Source: Methylobacterium sp. WL1 (GTDB lineage: Bacteria > Pseudomonadota > Alphaproteobacteria > Rhizobiales > Beijerinckiaceae). From it: a stretch of DNA of 64,000 bases. The notes beneath the pieces are model-generated. The model saw nothing but the letters and a program-made list of their open reading frames with translations. It was not told where the DNA came from and ran no database searches. Position numbers and translations under genes: made by a program. Location: NCBI RefSeq assembly GCF_008000895.1, contig NZ_CP042823.1, positions 4,672,501 to 4,736,500 of the forward strand, read 5' to 3'. Positions within the stretch are counted from its first letter, which is position 1, and each line of letters begins with the position of its first letter. This document shows, in pieces, positions 25,120 through 35,341 of the stretch.

Positions 25120-26148
25120 AGCCGCGAGCGGGCCGGATTGCGTCTCGGTGTCCAGTGCCAGCAGCGCGAAGGACGCGAGCCAGTGCTCGCCCATGTAGTC
25201 GCCGGTCACGTGCGGGAGGCCGGCCTCCAGATGCGCCTCCGCGGCGGCCTGGAGCCGCGGGCGGCGGGGATCGTCCCCGCCCAGGGCGGCGGCGAGCGAC
25301 CGGAAGCACCAGGCGCGGCTGAGGTTCAGCCCGTCGAGATGGGCGATCTTGCCGTCGCTGCGGTCGGTCACGCGGGCGGGCCGGAACAGGGTCGCGGGCC
25401 GCCCCGCGGCGAGGTCCGGCAGGAACCGGTCGAACCAGGGCCAGAACCGCTCCGGCGGCAGGAGGCGGCGCAGGCATTCCGCCTCGATCAGCGCCGAGGA
25501 CAGGAAGTCGTCGCCCCCCGGTTCGCCCCAGGCGGGGCAATCCACGTCGGCCCCGTACCAGCGCTCGGCGGTGGCTCGCAGCAGACCGGACAGGGCCGCG
25601 TCCTGCGCCCCGTCGGCGTAGTCGGCCACCAGCCGCAGCGCGAAGGCTGTGTTGAAATGCGTGCCGACCCGCACCGAATAGGGGGCGATCGGCAGGAAGT
25701 CCCGGACGCGCTGCGCGATCAGGCCGGTGAGCGGCGCCAGGGCCTCGGCCCAGCGGCGCTCGGGCAGGCGGGACAGCGCGTCGGCGAGCTTCAGGAGCCA
25801 GGCCCAACCGTAGGGCCGCTCGAACCCCCGGGCGGCCGGCGCGGCGAAATACGCGCATTCCCCGGCGACCTTCTCGGGCACCAGCTGGGCATCGAGATGC
25901 GCGCGGATCGCCCCGGCCTGCGCGCCGTCCGGGAACAGCCGCAGCACCCGGGCCAGCAGCCAGGTGCCGTGGACGCAGGAATGCCAATCGTAGCTGCCGT
26001 GGAAGACCGGATGCAGCGCGGCGGGCGTGCGCGCGTCCTCCGGGCCCGCCAGGACGTGCCCGGGCGAGTTGGGATATTCGCGGGTGAGATGGCCGAGAGC
26101 GACGGCGGCGAAGCGGGCGCCGATCTCCGGGGTGAGCGCAGTCGGCAT
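25117..26148 (-). CDS. DUF2891-type protein
   Basis: A 343-residue cytoplasmic protein, mostly alpha-helical, with many Trp, His and Asp: HPVFHGSYDWHSCVHGTWLL (about 45-64), ARGFERPYGWAWLLKLADAL, IAPYSVRVGTHFNTAFALRL, and LNLSRAWCFRSLAAAL. These resemble the DUF2891 family, an alpha/alpha-barrel-like group of unknown activity. There is no signal peptide. ATG 26148 is chosen since the family-like sequence starts there and GGGAG lies upstream. Its stop codon is formed at the edge of a structured repeat. Function unknown. Confidence 0.75.
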   Translation of the reverse strand: MPTALTPEIGARFAAVALGHLTREYPNSPGHVLAGPEDARTPAALHPVFHGSYDWHSCVHGTWLLARVLRLFPDGAQAGAIRAHLDAQLVPEKVAGECAYFAAPAARGFERPYGWAWLLKLADALSRLPERRWAEALAPLTGLIAQRVRDFLPIAPYSVRVGTHFNTAFALRLVADYADGAQDAALSGLLRATAERWYGADVDCPAWGEPGGDDFLSSALIEAECLRRLLPPERFWPWFDRFLPDLAAGRPATLFRPARVTDRSDGKIAHLDGLNLSRAWCFRSLAAALGGDDPRRPRLQAAAEAHLEAGLPHVTGDYMGEHWLASFALLALDTETQSGPLAA

Positions 26149-26258
26149 CACGGGCTCCCATTGGGGCGCCGGACGCTTTGCCGGCGCAGTCCCGGATCGG
26201 TTATCGCAAGCGCGGCGAACCGGGCAGCCCCGGAGGTGCGCCGTCACTGGGATGTTTC

Positions 26259-27014
26259 ATGCGCCGTGCGCCGATCACCGCCCTCCTCGTCGTGCTCGCG
26301 ATGCCGGCCGCGGCGGCGCCCGATCCCAGCCGGGACGTCCTGTGGGCCGCGCTGAAGACCTGCGTGCTCGCCAAGCGGCTCGCCGACCGGACCTTCCCGT
26401 GCCTCTCGGTGGATCTCGGCGACAAGGACCGCCCCGGCACGGCGGTTCTGCGCGCGCCCGGCGAGCCGACCCACATCGTGGTGATGCCCACCGACACCAC
26501 CGCCGGCCTGGAGGCTCCGGTCCTGCGCGGGAAGCGGGGTGCCGCCTATTGGCGGGCGGCGCTGGCCGCGCGTCCGTTCGTGTCGGACGCCCTCAAGGGC
26601 AAGCTGCCGCCCGAGGCCGTGGGGCTGGCGGTCAATTCGGCCCGGGGGCGGAGCCAGGACCAGCTCCACATCCACCTCGACTGCCTGAAGCCCAGCGTGC
26701 TGGCCGCCGTAAAGGCGCATGGCCGCCAGATCCGCGGGACCTGGACCCGCTTCCCGGTGCCGCTCGCCGGGGACCGCTACCACGCGATGCGGGTGCCGGA
26801 AGCCGAGGCCGAGCGCTTCAACCCGTTCGCGGCCCTGCGCACCCTGCCGGGTCCCCGGCCGGACCTGCACCGGACGAGCTTCGCGGCACTCGCCACGCCG
26901 CCGGGCGATCCCGAGCCGGGTTTTCTGCTCCTGGCCTACCGGGCGCCGAGCGCCAGCGCGGAGGACGTGATGGACCATAGCTGCGCCATCGCGTCGGGCC
27001 GCGGCGGCGCCTGA
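26259..27014 (+). CDS. cdh: CDP-diacylglycerol pyrophosphatase
   Basis: A 251-residue protein with a signal peptide (PITALLVVLAMPAAAAPD) and a HIT-like fold: the catalytic His triad-like motif is DQLHIHLDCLKPS near residue 130. Other family marks are FPCLSVDLGDKDRPGTAVLRAP and THIVVMPTDTTAGLE. Cdh hydrolyses CDP-diacylglycerol to CMP and phosphatidic acid at the cell envelope. ATG 26259 places the signal peptide at the N-terminus. It is divergent from the DUF2891 gene with a 110-bp gap. A structured repeat follows 12 bp after the stop. Confidence 0.85.
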   Translation: MRRAPITALLVVLAMPAAAAPDPSRDVLWAALKTCVLAKRLADRTFPCLSVDLGDKDRPGTAVLRAPGEPTHIVVMPTDTTAGLEAPVLRGKRGAAYWRAALAARPFVSDALKGKLPPEAVGLAVNSARGRSQDQLHIHLDCLKPSVLAAVKAHGRQIRGTWTRFPVPLAGDRYHAMRVPEAEAERFNPFAALRTLPGPRPDLHRTSFAALATPPGDPEPGFLLLAYRAPSASAEDVMDHSCAIASGRGGA

Positions 27015-27026
27015 CGCGGCGGCCTC

Positions 27027-27127
27027 GAGCGTTCTCCGACGAAGTGGAGACCGGTTCGCCTCAAGAGAACGCGGCAAAACAAGAACTTAGAGCCGTGCTT
27101 GATTGCAACGCGATCGGGCACGGCTCT
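27027..27127 (+). repeat. Gene-3'-end structured repeat, copy C, with a second hairpin
   Basis: GCGTTCTC (27029-27036) and GAGAACGC (27065-27072) form an 8-bp stem around a loop containing GAAGTGGAGACCGGTTCG, which copies A and B share in similar form. Downstream, AGAGCCGTGC (27089-27098) and GCACGGCTCT (27118-27127) form a perfect 10-bp stem that ends at the stop codon of the convergent LysR gene and could terminate both transcripts. Confidence 0.7.
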
Positions 27128-28031
27128 ACGCAGAACCTGCCGGCGGCGGCAGCGCGTCCAGGAGCTGGCGCAAAAAGCCCCGCACCGCCCGGGGTAGACG
27201 CCGGTCGCGCATCGCCTGGATCTGGATGTTCCTTGAGAGGCTCGCCCGGGCGCGGATCGGCAGGCTGACCAGGGCGTTCAGGTCCAGCGGCGTGCGCATC
27301 GAGAGCGCCGACATCAGCGCGAGACCGCGGGATCTGCGCACGAACGGCAGTTGGGTGGCCAGGTTGTTGGCGGTCAGGACCGGCTCGATCACGATGCCCT
27401 CCTGCAGGCAGGCGGCGTCGAACACCTGCCGCAGGGTCGTGTCCCGGGTCGGCAGGGCGATGGGATAGTTCGGCAACTCGGACAGCTGCACCACCTTCGC
27501 CCGCGCCAGGGGATGGTCCGGGGCGGCGAGCACCAGCATGTCGACCTGTTCATCATACAGCACCTCGACCTGGGTGGACGGCGCGAGTGCGAAGGTGATG
27601 CCGAGGTCGGCCTCGCCGGCGGCCACGATCTGGGTCACCTGGGCGGGGGGCAGCACGGTCACCTCGAAGCGCAGGCCCGGATGCGCCGCGTGGAAGGACG
27701 CCACGGTGCTCGGCACGATGTCGAGCGAAAACCCCTCGGAACTCGCCACCCGGATCAGGCCGCGGGCGAGGCCTTCCAGCTCCCGGATCTCGGTGACGAC
27801 CTGCTCGGACCGGATCAGCATCTGGTGCGCGTGCTGGGCCAGGAGCTCGCCCGCCGGGCTCGGCACCATGCCGCGCGGGCGCCGCTCGAACAGCACGCAG
27901 TCGAGTTCGGCCTCCAGGTTGCCGATCTGCCGGCTGATCGCCGAGGCGGCGACGTTCAGCTGGGCCGAGGCCGCCGCGATCGAGCCGGTGCGGGCTACGG
28001 CCAGGAAGTAGCGCAGCCCTGTCGTCTGCAT
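27126..28031 (-). CDS. LysR-family regulator of the adjacent peptide-ABC operon
   Basis: A 301-residue LTTR. The HTH is at residues 1-60 (LRYFLAVARTGSIAAASAQL, ASAISRQIGNLEAELDCVLFERR); the effector domain follows (LIRVASSEGFSLDIVPSTVASF, EADLGITFALAPSTQVEV). Similar regulators control amino-acid, peptide or ureide use. ATG 28031 has AGGA just before it. The gene is divergent from a substrate-binding protein gene, and a perfect 7-5-7 palindrome with a T-N11-A core lies between them (28065-28083), so control of that operon and of itself is likely. Confidence 0.88.
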   Translation of the reverse strand: MQTTGLRYFLAVARTGSIAAASAQLNVAASAISRQIGNLEAELDCVLFERRPRGMVPSPAGELLAQHAHQMLIRSEQVVTEIRELEGLARGLIRVASSEGFSLDIVPSTVASFHAAHPGLRFEVTVLPPAQVTQIVAAGEADLGITFALAPSTQVEVLYDEQVDMLVLAAPDHPLARAKVVQLSELPNYPIALPTRDTTLRQVFDAACLQEGIVIEPVLTANNLATQLPFVRRSRGLALMSALSMRTPLDLNALVSLPIRARASLSRNIQIQAMRDRRLPRAVRGFLRQLLDALPPPAGSA

Positions 28032-28064
28032 TATCCTGCCTCGATATCCCTTATGGCGCATATC

Positions 28065-28083
28065 CGTTGCCCAGATGGCAACG
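28065..28083. promoter_or_regulatory. Candidate LysR operator
   Basis: CGTTGCC-CAGAT-GGCAACG is a perfect inverted repeat with the T-N11-A core of LysR boxes. It lies 33 bp before the LysR start and 124 bp before the divergent transporter gene. Confidence 0.65.
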
Positions 28084-28207
28084 CACCGCTCGCCAAATTC
28101 TACTTGTTGCGATCCCAGATGCACAACATCATCGCAGGGTGAAAAAGGCGGCAGTCGCGGAGATCCTCCCCGACATCCTGCCCGTCGTCGTCGGAGACGG
28201 AATCGAC

Positions 28208-29740
28208 ATGCCGGTACGGACGATCACCCTCACCGCGTCGCTGGCGGCTTCCCTGATCGCACTGGTCGCGGCGAGCCCGGCCCTGGCCGGCAAGGCCGAC
28301 GACACCCTGGTCTACGCCTCCGACAGCGAGCCCGAGAACGTCAGCCCCTATCACAACAGCGCCCGCGAGGGCGTCATCCTGGCCCGCAACTGCTGGGACA
28401 CGCTGCTGTGGCGCGACCCCGCGGACGGCACCTACAAGCCGATGCTCGCCACCGCCTGGACCTGGGCCGACGACACCACCCTGGACCTGACGATCCGCGA
28501 GGGCGTGACCTTCCACAACGGCGACCCGCTCGGGCCCGAGGACGTCGCCTTCACGTTCAACTTCATGCTGACGCCCGAGGCCCGCACGGTCACCCGCCAG
28601 AACGTCGACTGGATGAAGTCGGTGGAGGTCACCGGCCCGCACAGCGCCCGGATCCACCTCAAGGCGCCGTTCCCGGCGGCACTGGAATACCTCGCCGGGC
28701 CCATGCCGATCTTCCCGGCCTCCTACTTCAAGAAGGTCGGCCTCGACGGCTTCGCCAAGGCGCCGATCGGCAGCGGCCCGTACAGGATCACCAAGGTCGA
28801 TAGCGGGCGCGGCGTCTCCATGGAGCGCTTCACCAAGTATTGGTCGGGCAGCCCGCTCGGGACGCCGAAGATCGGCAAGCTGCAGTTCCGGGTCATCCCG
28901 GACGGCGAGAGCCGGATGGCCGAGCTGATGACCGGGGGTGTCGACTGGATCTGGCGGGTGCCGAGCGACCAGGCCGAACAGCTGCGCGCCGCGCCCAACG
29001 TCACCGTGCTCAACTCCGAGACCATGCGGGTCGGCTTCCTGCAGTTCGACACGCTCGGCCGCGCCAAGGAGAACTCGCCGCTCAAGGACGTGCGGGTCCG
29101 GCAGGCGATCTCCTACGCCATCGACCGCAAGGCGATGGTCGATAACCTCGTGCGCGGCGCCTCGCGGGTGATGAACGCGCTGTGCTTCGTCGATCAGTTC
29201 GGCTGCAACGACCAGGGGGTGATGCGCTACCCCTACGACCCGGCCAAGGCCAAGGCCCTGCTCAAGGAAGCGGGCTACGCGAACGGGTTCGAGATCGACC
29301 TCGGCGCCTATCGCGAGCGGGACTACGCCGAGGCGGTGATCGGCTATCTCGGGGCGGTCGGCATCAAGGTCCGGCTCAACTACCTGCGCTACGCCGCGTT
29401 CCGGGATGCCCTGCGGAGCGGCAAGGTCTCGATCGGCTATCAGACCTGGGGCTCGTTCTCGGTCTACGACGTCTCGGCCTTCGACGGGGTCTTCTTCCGC
29501 GGCGGCGAGGAGGACCTGACCAAGGATCCGCAGGTGATCGCCGACCTGCAGGAGGGTGACGGCTCCACCGACCCGGACAAGCGCAAGGCCGCCTACGCCA
29601 AGGCGCTCCAGCGGATCGCCGCCCAGGCCTACGCCCTGCCGATGTTCTCGTACGCCACCAACTACGCCTTCACGTCGGACCTGAACTTCACCGCCCAGCC
29701 GGATGAGGTGCCGCGCTTCTACGCGGCGTCCTGGAAGTAG
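28208..29740 (+). CDS. Peptide/nickel-type ABC transporter substrate-binding protein (family 5)
   Basis: A 510-residue periplasmic binding protein. The signal peptide is residues 1-28 (TASLAASLIALVAASPALAG). Family-5 marks include SDSEPENVSPYHNSAREG, LTIREGVTFHNGDPLGPEDVAFTF (about 95-118), SGPYRITKVDSG, VRQAISYAIDRKAMVDNLV and YPYDPAKAKALLKEAGY. It delivers peptides or related amide compounds to the permeases encoded next. ATG 28208 precedes a clean signal sequence. First gene of an operon with two permeases, an M20 peptidase and a fused double ATPase; the upstream palindrome points to LysR control. Confidence 0.9.
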   Translation: MPVRTITLTASLAASLIALVAASPALAGKADDTLVYASDSEPENVSPYHNSAREGVILARNCWDTLLWRDPADGTYKPMLATAWTWADDTTLDLTIREGVTFHNGDPLGPEDVAFTFNFMLTPEARTVTRQNVDWMKSVEVTGPHSARIHLKAPFPAALEYLAGPMPIFPASYFKKVGLDGFAKAPIGSGPYRITKVDSGRGVSMERFTKYWSGSPLGTPKIGKLQFRVIPDGESRMAELMTGGVDWIWRVPSDQAEQLRAAPNVTVLNSETMRVGFLQFDTLGRAKENSPLKDVRVRQAISYAIDRKAMVDNLVRGASRVMNALCFVDQFGCNDQGVMRYPYDPAKAKALLKEAGYANGFEIDLGAYRERDYAEAVIGYLGAVGIKVRLNYLRYAAFRDALRSGKVSIGYQTWGSFSVYDVSAFDGVFFRGGEEDLTKDPQVIADLQEGDGSTDPDKRKAAYAKALQRIAAQAYALPMFSYATNYAFTSDLNFTAQPDEVPRFYAASWK

Positions 29741-29749
29741 GCCGCTCGC

Positions 29750-30667
29750 GTGCTGGCCTTCACGCTCCGGCGCATCCTGGTCGCCCTGGCGGTGGCCTTC
29801 ACGGTCTCGGTGGCGAGCTTCATGCTGCTCCACCTCTCCGGCGACCTCGCCACGGCGATTGGCGGGCCGGAGGCCACCGGGCCCCAGATCGTGCAGATCC
29901 GCAAGGATTACGGCCTGGACCAGCCTCTGCTGACCCAGTTCCTCGCCTGGGGTTGGCGGGCGCTGCACCTCGATTTCGGCAATTCCTTCTACTTCCGCGA
30001 GCGGGTGATCGACTTGCTCGCCGCCCGCCTGCCGATCACGCTCTATCTCGGGATCATCGCGCTCGCGGTGGCCCTGTTCGTGGCGGTGCCGCTCGGGGTG
30101 ATCGCCGCCGTCCGCCGCGATACCTGGATCGACCGGCTCGCCCTGTCGGTCTCGGTGCTGGGCCAGGCGATGCCGAGTTTCTGGTTCGGGCTGACCCTGA
30201 TCCTGATCTTCTCGGTCAACCTCCGCTGGCTGCCGGTCTCGGGCAACACCGGCTGGAAGAACTTCGTCCTGCCCGCGGTGGCGCTCGGCTACTACGCCAT
30301 GCCGGCGGTGATGCGGCTCACCCGCAACGGCATGCTGGAGGTGCTGGCCTCGGATTACGTCCGGACCGCCCGGGCCAAGGGGCTGCCGACGCGCAAGATC
30401 CTGGTCCGGCATGCGCTGCGCAACGCCGTGATCCCGGTGATCGCCCTGGCGGCGGTGCAGTTCGGCTTCATGCTCGGCGGTTCGATCGTGATCGAGGCGG
30501 TGTTCTCGCTCCAGGGGCTCGGCCAGCTCGCCTGGGAATCGATCGCCCGCAACGACTTCCCGGTGGTCCAGGCGATCGTGCTGGTTTTGGCGATGATCTA
30601 CATCGCCCTGACGCTCGCGGCCGACCTGCTGAACGCCTTCCTCGATCCGCGCCTGCGCCAATCGTGA
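29750..30667 (+). CDS. Peptide ABC transporter permease, DppB type
   Basis: A 305-residue inner-membrane permease with six predicted spans. The N-terminal helix FTLRRILVALAVAFTVSVAS and a periplasmic loop (KDYGLDQPLLTQFLAW, DFGNSFYFRERV) are typical of DppB/OppB. The EAA loop that docks with the ATPase is [18 protein letters not shown] near residue 205. It starts at GTG 29750, 9 bp after the binding-protein stop. It pairs with the next gene to form the channel. Confidence 0.9.
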   Translation: MLAFTLRRILVALAVAFTVSVASFMLLHLSGDLATAIGGPEATGPQIVQIRKDYGLDQPLLTQFLAWGWRALHLDFGNSFYFRERVIDLLAARLPITLYLGIIALAVALFVAVPLGVIAAVRRDTWIDRLALSVSVLGQAMPSFWFGLTLILIFSVNLRWLPVSGNTGWKNFVLPAVALGYYAMPAVMRLTRNGMLEVLASDYVRTARAKGLPTRKILVRHALRNAVIPVIALAAVQFGFMLGGSIVIEAVFSLQGLGQLAWESIARNDFPVVQAIVLVLAMIYIALTLAADLLNAFLDPRLRQS

Positions 30668-30780
30668 GGACGCTCGCCCCATGAGCCTGCCCCCGACACG
30701 GCGGCGCTCGCCGCCCCCGCCCTCCCCCCTCCTGTCGGGGTGCCGGCCGCCCTGGCGCCGCCCGCTCGCCGACCGGCCTC

Positions 30781-31620
30781 GTGCTCCGGCGCGGCCTGCA
30801 TCACGCCGGCTTCCTGATCGGGGCCGGCATCCTCGGGGTGATCGTGCTGGCCGCGCTGGCCGCACCGCTGATCGCCCCGCACGACCCTTATGCGCAGGAC
30901 GTCTCGCGCCGCCTGATCCCGCCGATCTGGCAGGCCAAGGGGACCTGGGACCACGCGCTCGGCACCGACAAGCTCGGGCGCGACTACCTCAGCCGCCTAC
31001 TCTACGGCGGCCAGATCTCCCTGTTGATCGGGATCTCGGCGGCGCTGATCTCCGGGCTGATCGGCACGGTGCTGGGCCTCTGCGCCGGCTATTTCGGCGG
31101 CTGGGTCGATTCGGTGGTGAGCTACATCGTGACCACGCGTCTGGCGATGCCCGTGGTGCTGGTGGCGCTGGCCATGGCGTCGCTGGTCGGCGGCTCGCTC
31201 AAGGTCGTGGTGCTGGTGCTGGGCTTCCTGCTCTGGGACCGCTTCGCCGTGGTGACCCGGGCCGCCACCCAGCAGATCCGCAACCAGGATTTCGTCTCGG
31301 CCGCCCGCGCTTCGGGCCTCACCGACCTGCGCATCATCCTGCAGGAGATCCTGCCCAACATCCTCAACGCGCTGATCGTCGTGGCGACCCTGGAGATGGC
31401 GCACGCGATCCTGCTCGAGGCCGCCCTGTCGTTCCTGGGGCTCGGGGTGCAGCCGCCGCTGCCGTCCTGGGGTCTGATGATCGCGGAGGGCAAGCAGTAC
31501 ATGTTCTTCCAGCCCTGGGTGATCACCATCCCGGGCGTGGCGCTCCTCTTCCTCGTGCTGGCGATCAATCTCCTGGGCGACGGCCTGCGCGACATCACCG
31601 CCCCCGAAGCCCGGCACTGA
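30781..31620 (+). CDS. Peptide ABC transporter permease, DppC type; N-terminus uncertain
   Basis: The visible 279 residues are a complete DppC core: first span GFLIGAGILGVIVLAALAAPL, HALGTDKLGRDYLSRLLYGG, and the EAA loop QDFVSAARASGLTDLRII. The start is doubtful. GTG 30781 has no ribosome site, while a well-placed ATG at 30681 is in another frame, and the stretch between reads like a normal Ala/Pro-rich DppC leader only in a third frame (PDTAALAAPALPPPVG). Two lost C in the C-runs at 30690-30735 would join the three. The functional start is therefore probably 30681. Confidence 0.82.
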   Translation: MLRRGLHHAGFLIGAGILGVIVLAALAAPLIAPHDPYAQDVSRRLIPPIWQAKGTWDHALGTDKLGRDYLSRLLYGGQISLLIGISAALISGLIGTVLGLCAGYFGGWVDSVVSYIVTTRLAMPVVLVALAMASLVGGSLKVVVLVLGFLLWDRFAVVTRAATQQIRNQDFVSAARASGLTDLRIILQEILPNILNALIVVATLEMAHAILLEAALSFLGLGVQPPLPSWGLMIAEGKQYMFFQPWVITIPGVALLFLVLAINLLGDGLRDITAPEARH

Positions 31621-31694
31621 CCAGACGTCCGGAAGTGCCCCGGGCCGGCCGACAGGCTCGGGCAGCGCGGGATCCATTCCGGCCAGAACCGCAA

Positions 31695-31710
31695 TGTTTC
31701 ACGGGAAACA
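31695..31710. promoter_or_regulatory. parS-like ParB-binding site, copy 2
   Basis: TGTTTCACGGGAAACA on the plus strand, identical to the sites at 3659 (inverted) and 39222. It lies between the permease stop and the M20 peptidase ATG at 31715. Confidence 0.55.
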
Positions 31711-31714
31711 CACC

Positions 31715-33136
31715 ATGACGCGAGACGACGCCATCGCGCGCGCAACCGACACCTTCGACGCCGGGGCGTTCCTCGCACTCCTGCGGGAGGCGGTCGCCTA
31801 CCCGACCGAGAGCCAGGCGCCGGGCCAGGAGGCGGCCCTGCACGCCTATCTCGACACCTTCATCACGCCTCTCGTCACCCGCCTCGGCTTCGAGACACCC
31901 AAAAAACACGACAATCCGGACGGGGTGCACGGCCCGTTCCTGATCGCCGAGCGGCACGAGGGACCGGACCTCCCCACCGTGCTGATCTACGGCCACGGCG
32001 ACACGGTGCGGGGCTATCCCGAGCAGTGGCGCACGGGGCTGGGCCCCTGGGAGATCGTGGTCGAGGGCGACCGCTGGTACGGGCGCGGCACCGCCGACAA
32101 CAAGGGCCAGCACGTCCTCAACCTCGCGGCCCTGGAGCAGGTGATCGCGGCGCGCGACGGCCGCCTCGGCTTCAACGTGAAGCTGCTGATCGAGATGGGC
32201 GAGGAATCCGGCTCGCCGGGCCTGCGTCCGTTCTGCCGCGCGCACGCGGAGGCCCTGCGCGCCGACGTGCTGATCGCCTCGGACGGGCCGCGGCTCAGCG
32301 CCGAGCGCCCGACCCTGTTCCTGGGCTCCCGCGGCGCCTACAATTTCGAACTGAGCCTGAACCTGCGCGAGGGTCCGCACCATTCCGGCAATTGGGGCGG
32401 CCTGCTGCGCAACCCCGGCACGGTGCTGGCCTCGGCGATCGCCTCGATGGTCGATGCCCGCGGCAGCATCCTGGTCGAGGCCCTGCGGCCGCCGCCCATC
32501 CCCGAGGGCGTGCGCGCGGCGCTCCGCGACATCCGGGTCGGCGAGGATCCGACCGCCCCGACGATCGATTCCGATTGGGGCGAGCCGGGGCTCACCCCGG
32601 CCGAGCGGGTCTTCGCCTGGAACACCCTGGAAGTCCTCGCCTTCAAGACCGGCGATCCGGACGGACCGCTCAACGCGGTGCCGCCCCACGCCAAGGCGAC
32701 CCTGCAGCTGCGCTTCGTGGTCGGCACCGACTGGCAGAACCTGATCCAGAACGTGCGCGCGCATCTCGACGCCAACGGTTTTCCGATGATCGAGGTCCGG
32801 CCGGCCCGGGCTTCGGAGGTTTTTCAAGCGACCCGGCTGCCGGTGGAAGACCCCTGGGTGGAATGGGCGCTTCTCTCGATCGAGGCGAGCGCCGGAAAAA
32901 AACCGGCCCTGCTGCCCAATCTCGGCGGTTCGCTGCCGAACGACGCCTTCTCGGAGATCCTCGGGCTGCCGACCCTGTGGGTGCCGCATTCCTACCCGGC
33001 CTGCCGCCAGCACGGGCCGGACGAGCACATGCTCGCCTCCAGCACCCGCGAGGGCCTGGCGATCATGGCCGGGCTGTTCTGGGATCTCGGCGAGGCCGGG
33101 CCGGACATCCTGCGCCGCCGCGCCGCGAGGAGCTGA
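31715..33136 (+). CDS. M20-family metallopeptidase / deacylase
   Basis: A 473-residue dinuclear-zinc hydrolase. The first metal motif is LIYGHGDTV (His94, Asp96 as catalytic helper), followed by WYGRGTADNKGQH with the bridging Asp, IEMGEESGSPGL with the catalytic Glu pair, and a late metal-binding His in RQHGPDEHML. It is related to ArgE/DapE and carboxypeptidase-type enzymes. ATG 31715 is preferred over an in-frame ATG at 31694, whose first codons would be the parS-like site itself. It lies inside the peptide-ABC operon, 3 bp before the ATPase gene, so it likely hydrolyses the imported compound in the cytoplasm (inference). Confidence 0.88.
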   Translation: MTRDDAIARATDTFDAGAFLALLREAVAYPTESQAPGQEAALHAYLDTFITPLVTRLGFETPKKHDNPDGVHGPFLIAERHEGPDLPTVLIYGHGDTVRGYPEQWRTGLGPWEIVVEGDRWYGRGTADNKGQHVLNLAALEQVIAARDGRLGFNVKLLIEMGEESGSPGLRPFCRAHAEALRADVLIASDGPRLSAERPTLFLGSRGAYNFELSLNLREGPHHSGNWGGLLRNPGTVLASAIASMVDARGSILVEALRPPPIPEGVRAALRDIRVGEDPTAPTIDSDWGEPGLTPAERVFAWNTLEVLAFKTGDPDGPLNAVPPHAKATLQLRFVVGTDWQNLIQNVRAHLDANGFPMIEVRPARASEVFQATRLPVEDPWVEWALLSIEASAGKKPALLPNLGGSLPNDAFSEILGLPTLWVPHSYPACRQHGPDEHMLASSTREGLAIMAGLFWDLGEAGPDILRRRAARS

Positions 33137-33139
33137 ACC

Positions 33140-34744
<1,605 letters not shown>

Positions 34745-35341
34745 CGGCGCTTCGTGGGTTGAGGGAGGGGGCGTCCACCGCCCTCCGCTTGTCCGCGGCC
34801 CATCGAGGCGCCGCGTCGGGCCCGCATCGCAGGGCGGCGCCCGAGGCCCGTCCCGTCGCCTTTCGATGGATGCCGCGGGATGCCGTGGGACACAGAGACA
34901 AGTTTTTTGGACGAAGTCGGTCTGTCGTGCTTCGGGCCATCCGGTAGAATAGCCACGTTGTCGAGGGTCGAGCGCCCCGGCGGACCTACGGCCGACCGAA
35001 CCGTCCGTCTCCGCTCGCGCCTCGAACGCGGACGGGGACTTTTTGACGTGTCGTTCTCAGCCAAGCCCGATAAGCCCCAGTCCCCGCGCAGGCGGTCCCT
35101 GCCGGACGGGCAACCGTCCCGGCGCCAGGGATCGGCGCAACGGGCCGCGCGCGGCCGGCAACCGGCGAACGCCACGTCCCCCCGCGCCGGAGGTGGCCGC
35201 CGTGGCCGTCGGCGCCCGCATCATCTACCTGAGCTGGGCCCCAGACCTTTGGCCGCCCGCCCAGCGCCCGCCTGCCCGGAATGACCGCACGCGTGCTGCC
35301 GTTCCGCAGGCGCTGACGCGCACCCTGGTCAACGCCGGCGA
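34745..35341. other. Gene-poor 600-bp region
   Basis: I find no convincing gene. A basic, arginine-rich frame starting near 35048 has no ribosome site. The region holds a strong hairpin with T-run (35001-35045) and a wider inverted repeat, GGGGACT (35034-35040) with AGTCCCC about 40 bp later, so folded RNA is possible. Confidence 0.45.
35001..35045 (+). terminator. Candidate Rho-independent terminator
   Basis: CCGTCCG (35001-35007) pairs with CGGACGG (35029-35035) across a 21-nt loop that itself can pair (CGC/GCG), followed by GGACTTTTT. It is 256 bp downstream of the peptide-ABC operon. Confidence 0.5.

Noticed and set aside
23071..26355. A 1094-codon open frame on the plus strand
   Set aside because: It runs through the hybrid kinase in another frame, then the sRNA, then antisense to the DUF2891-type gene. 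The kinase frame has clear motifs; this one has none.
28100..30865. A 921-codon open frame on the minus strand
   Set aside because: Antisense to the binding-protein and permease genes; composition is Arg/Gly/His-rich without structure.
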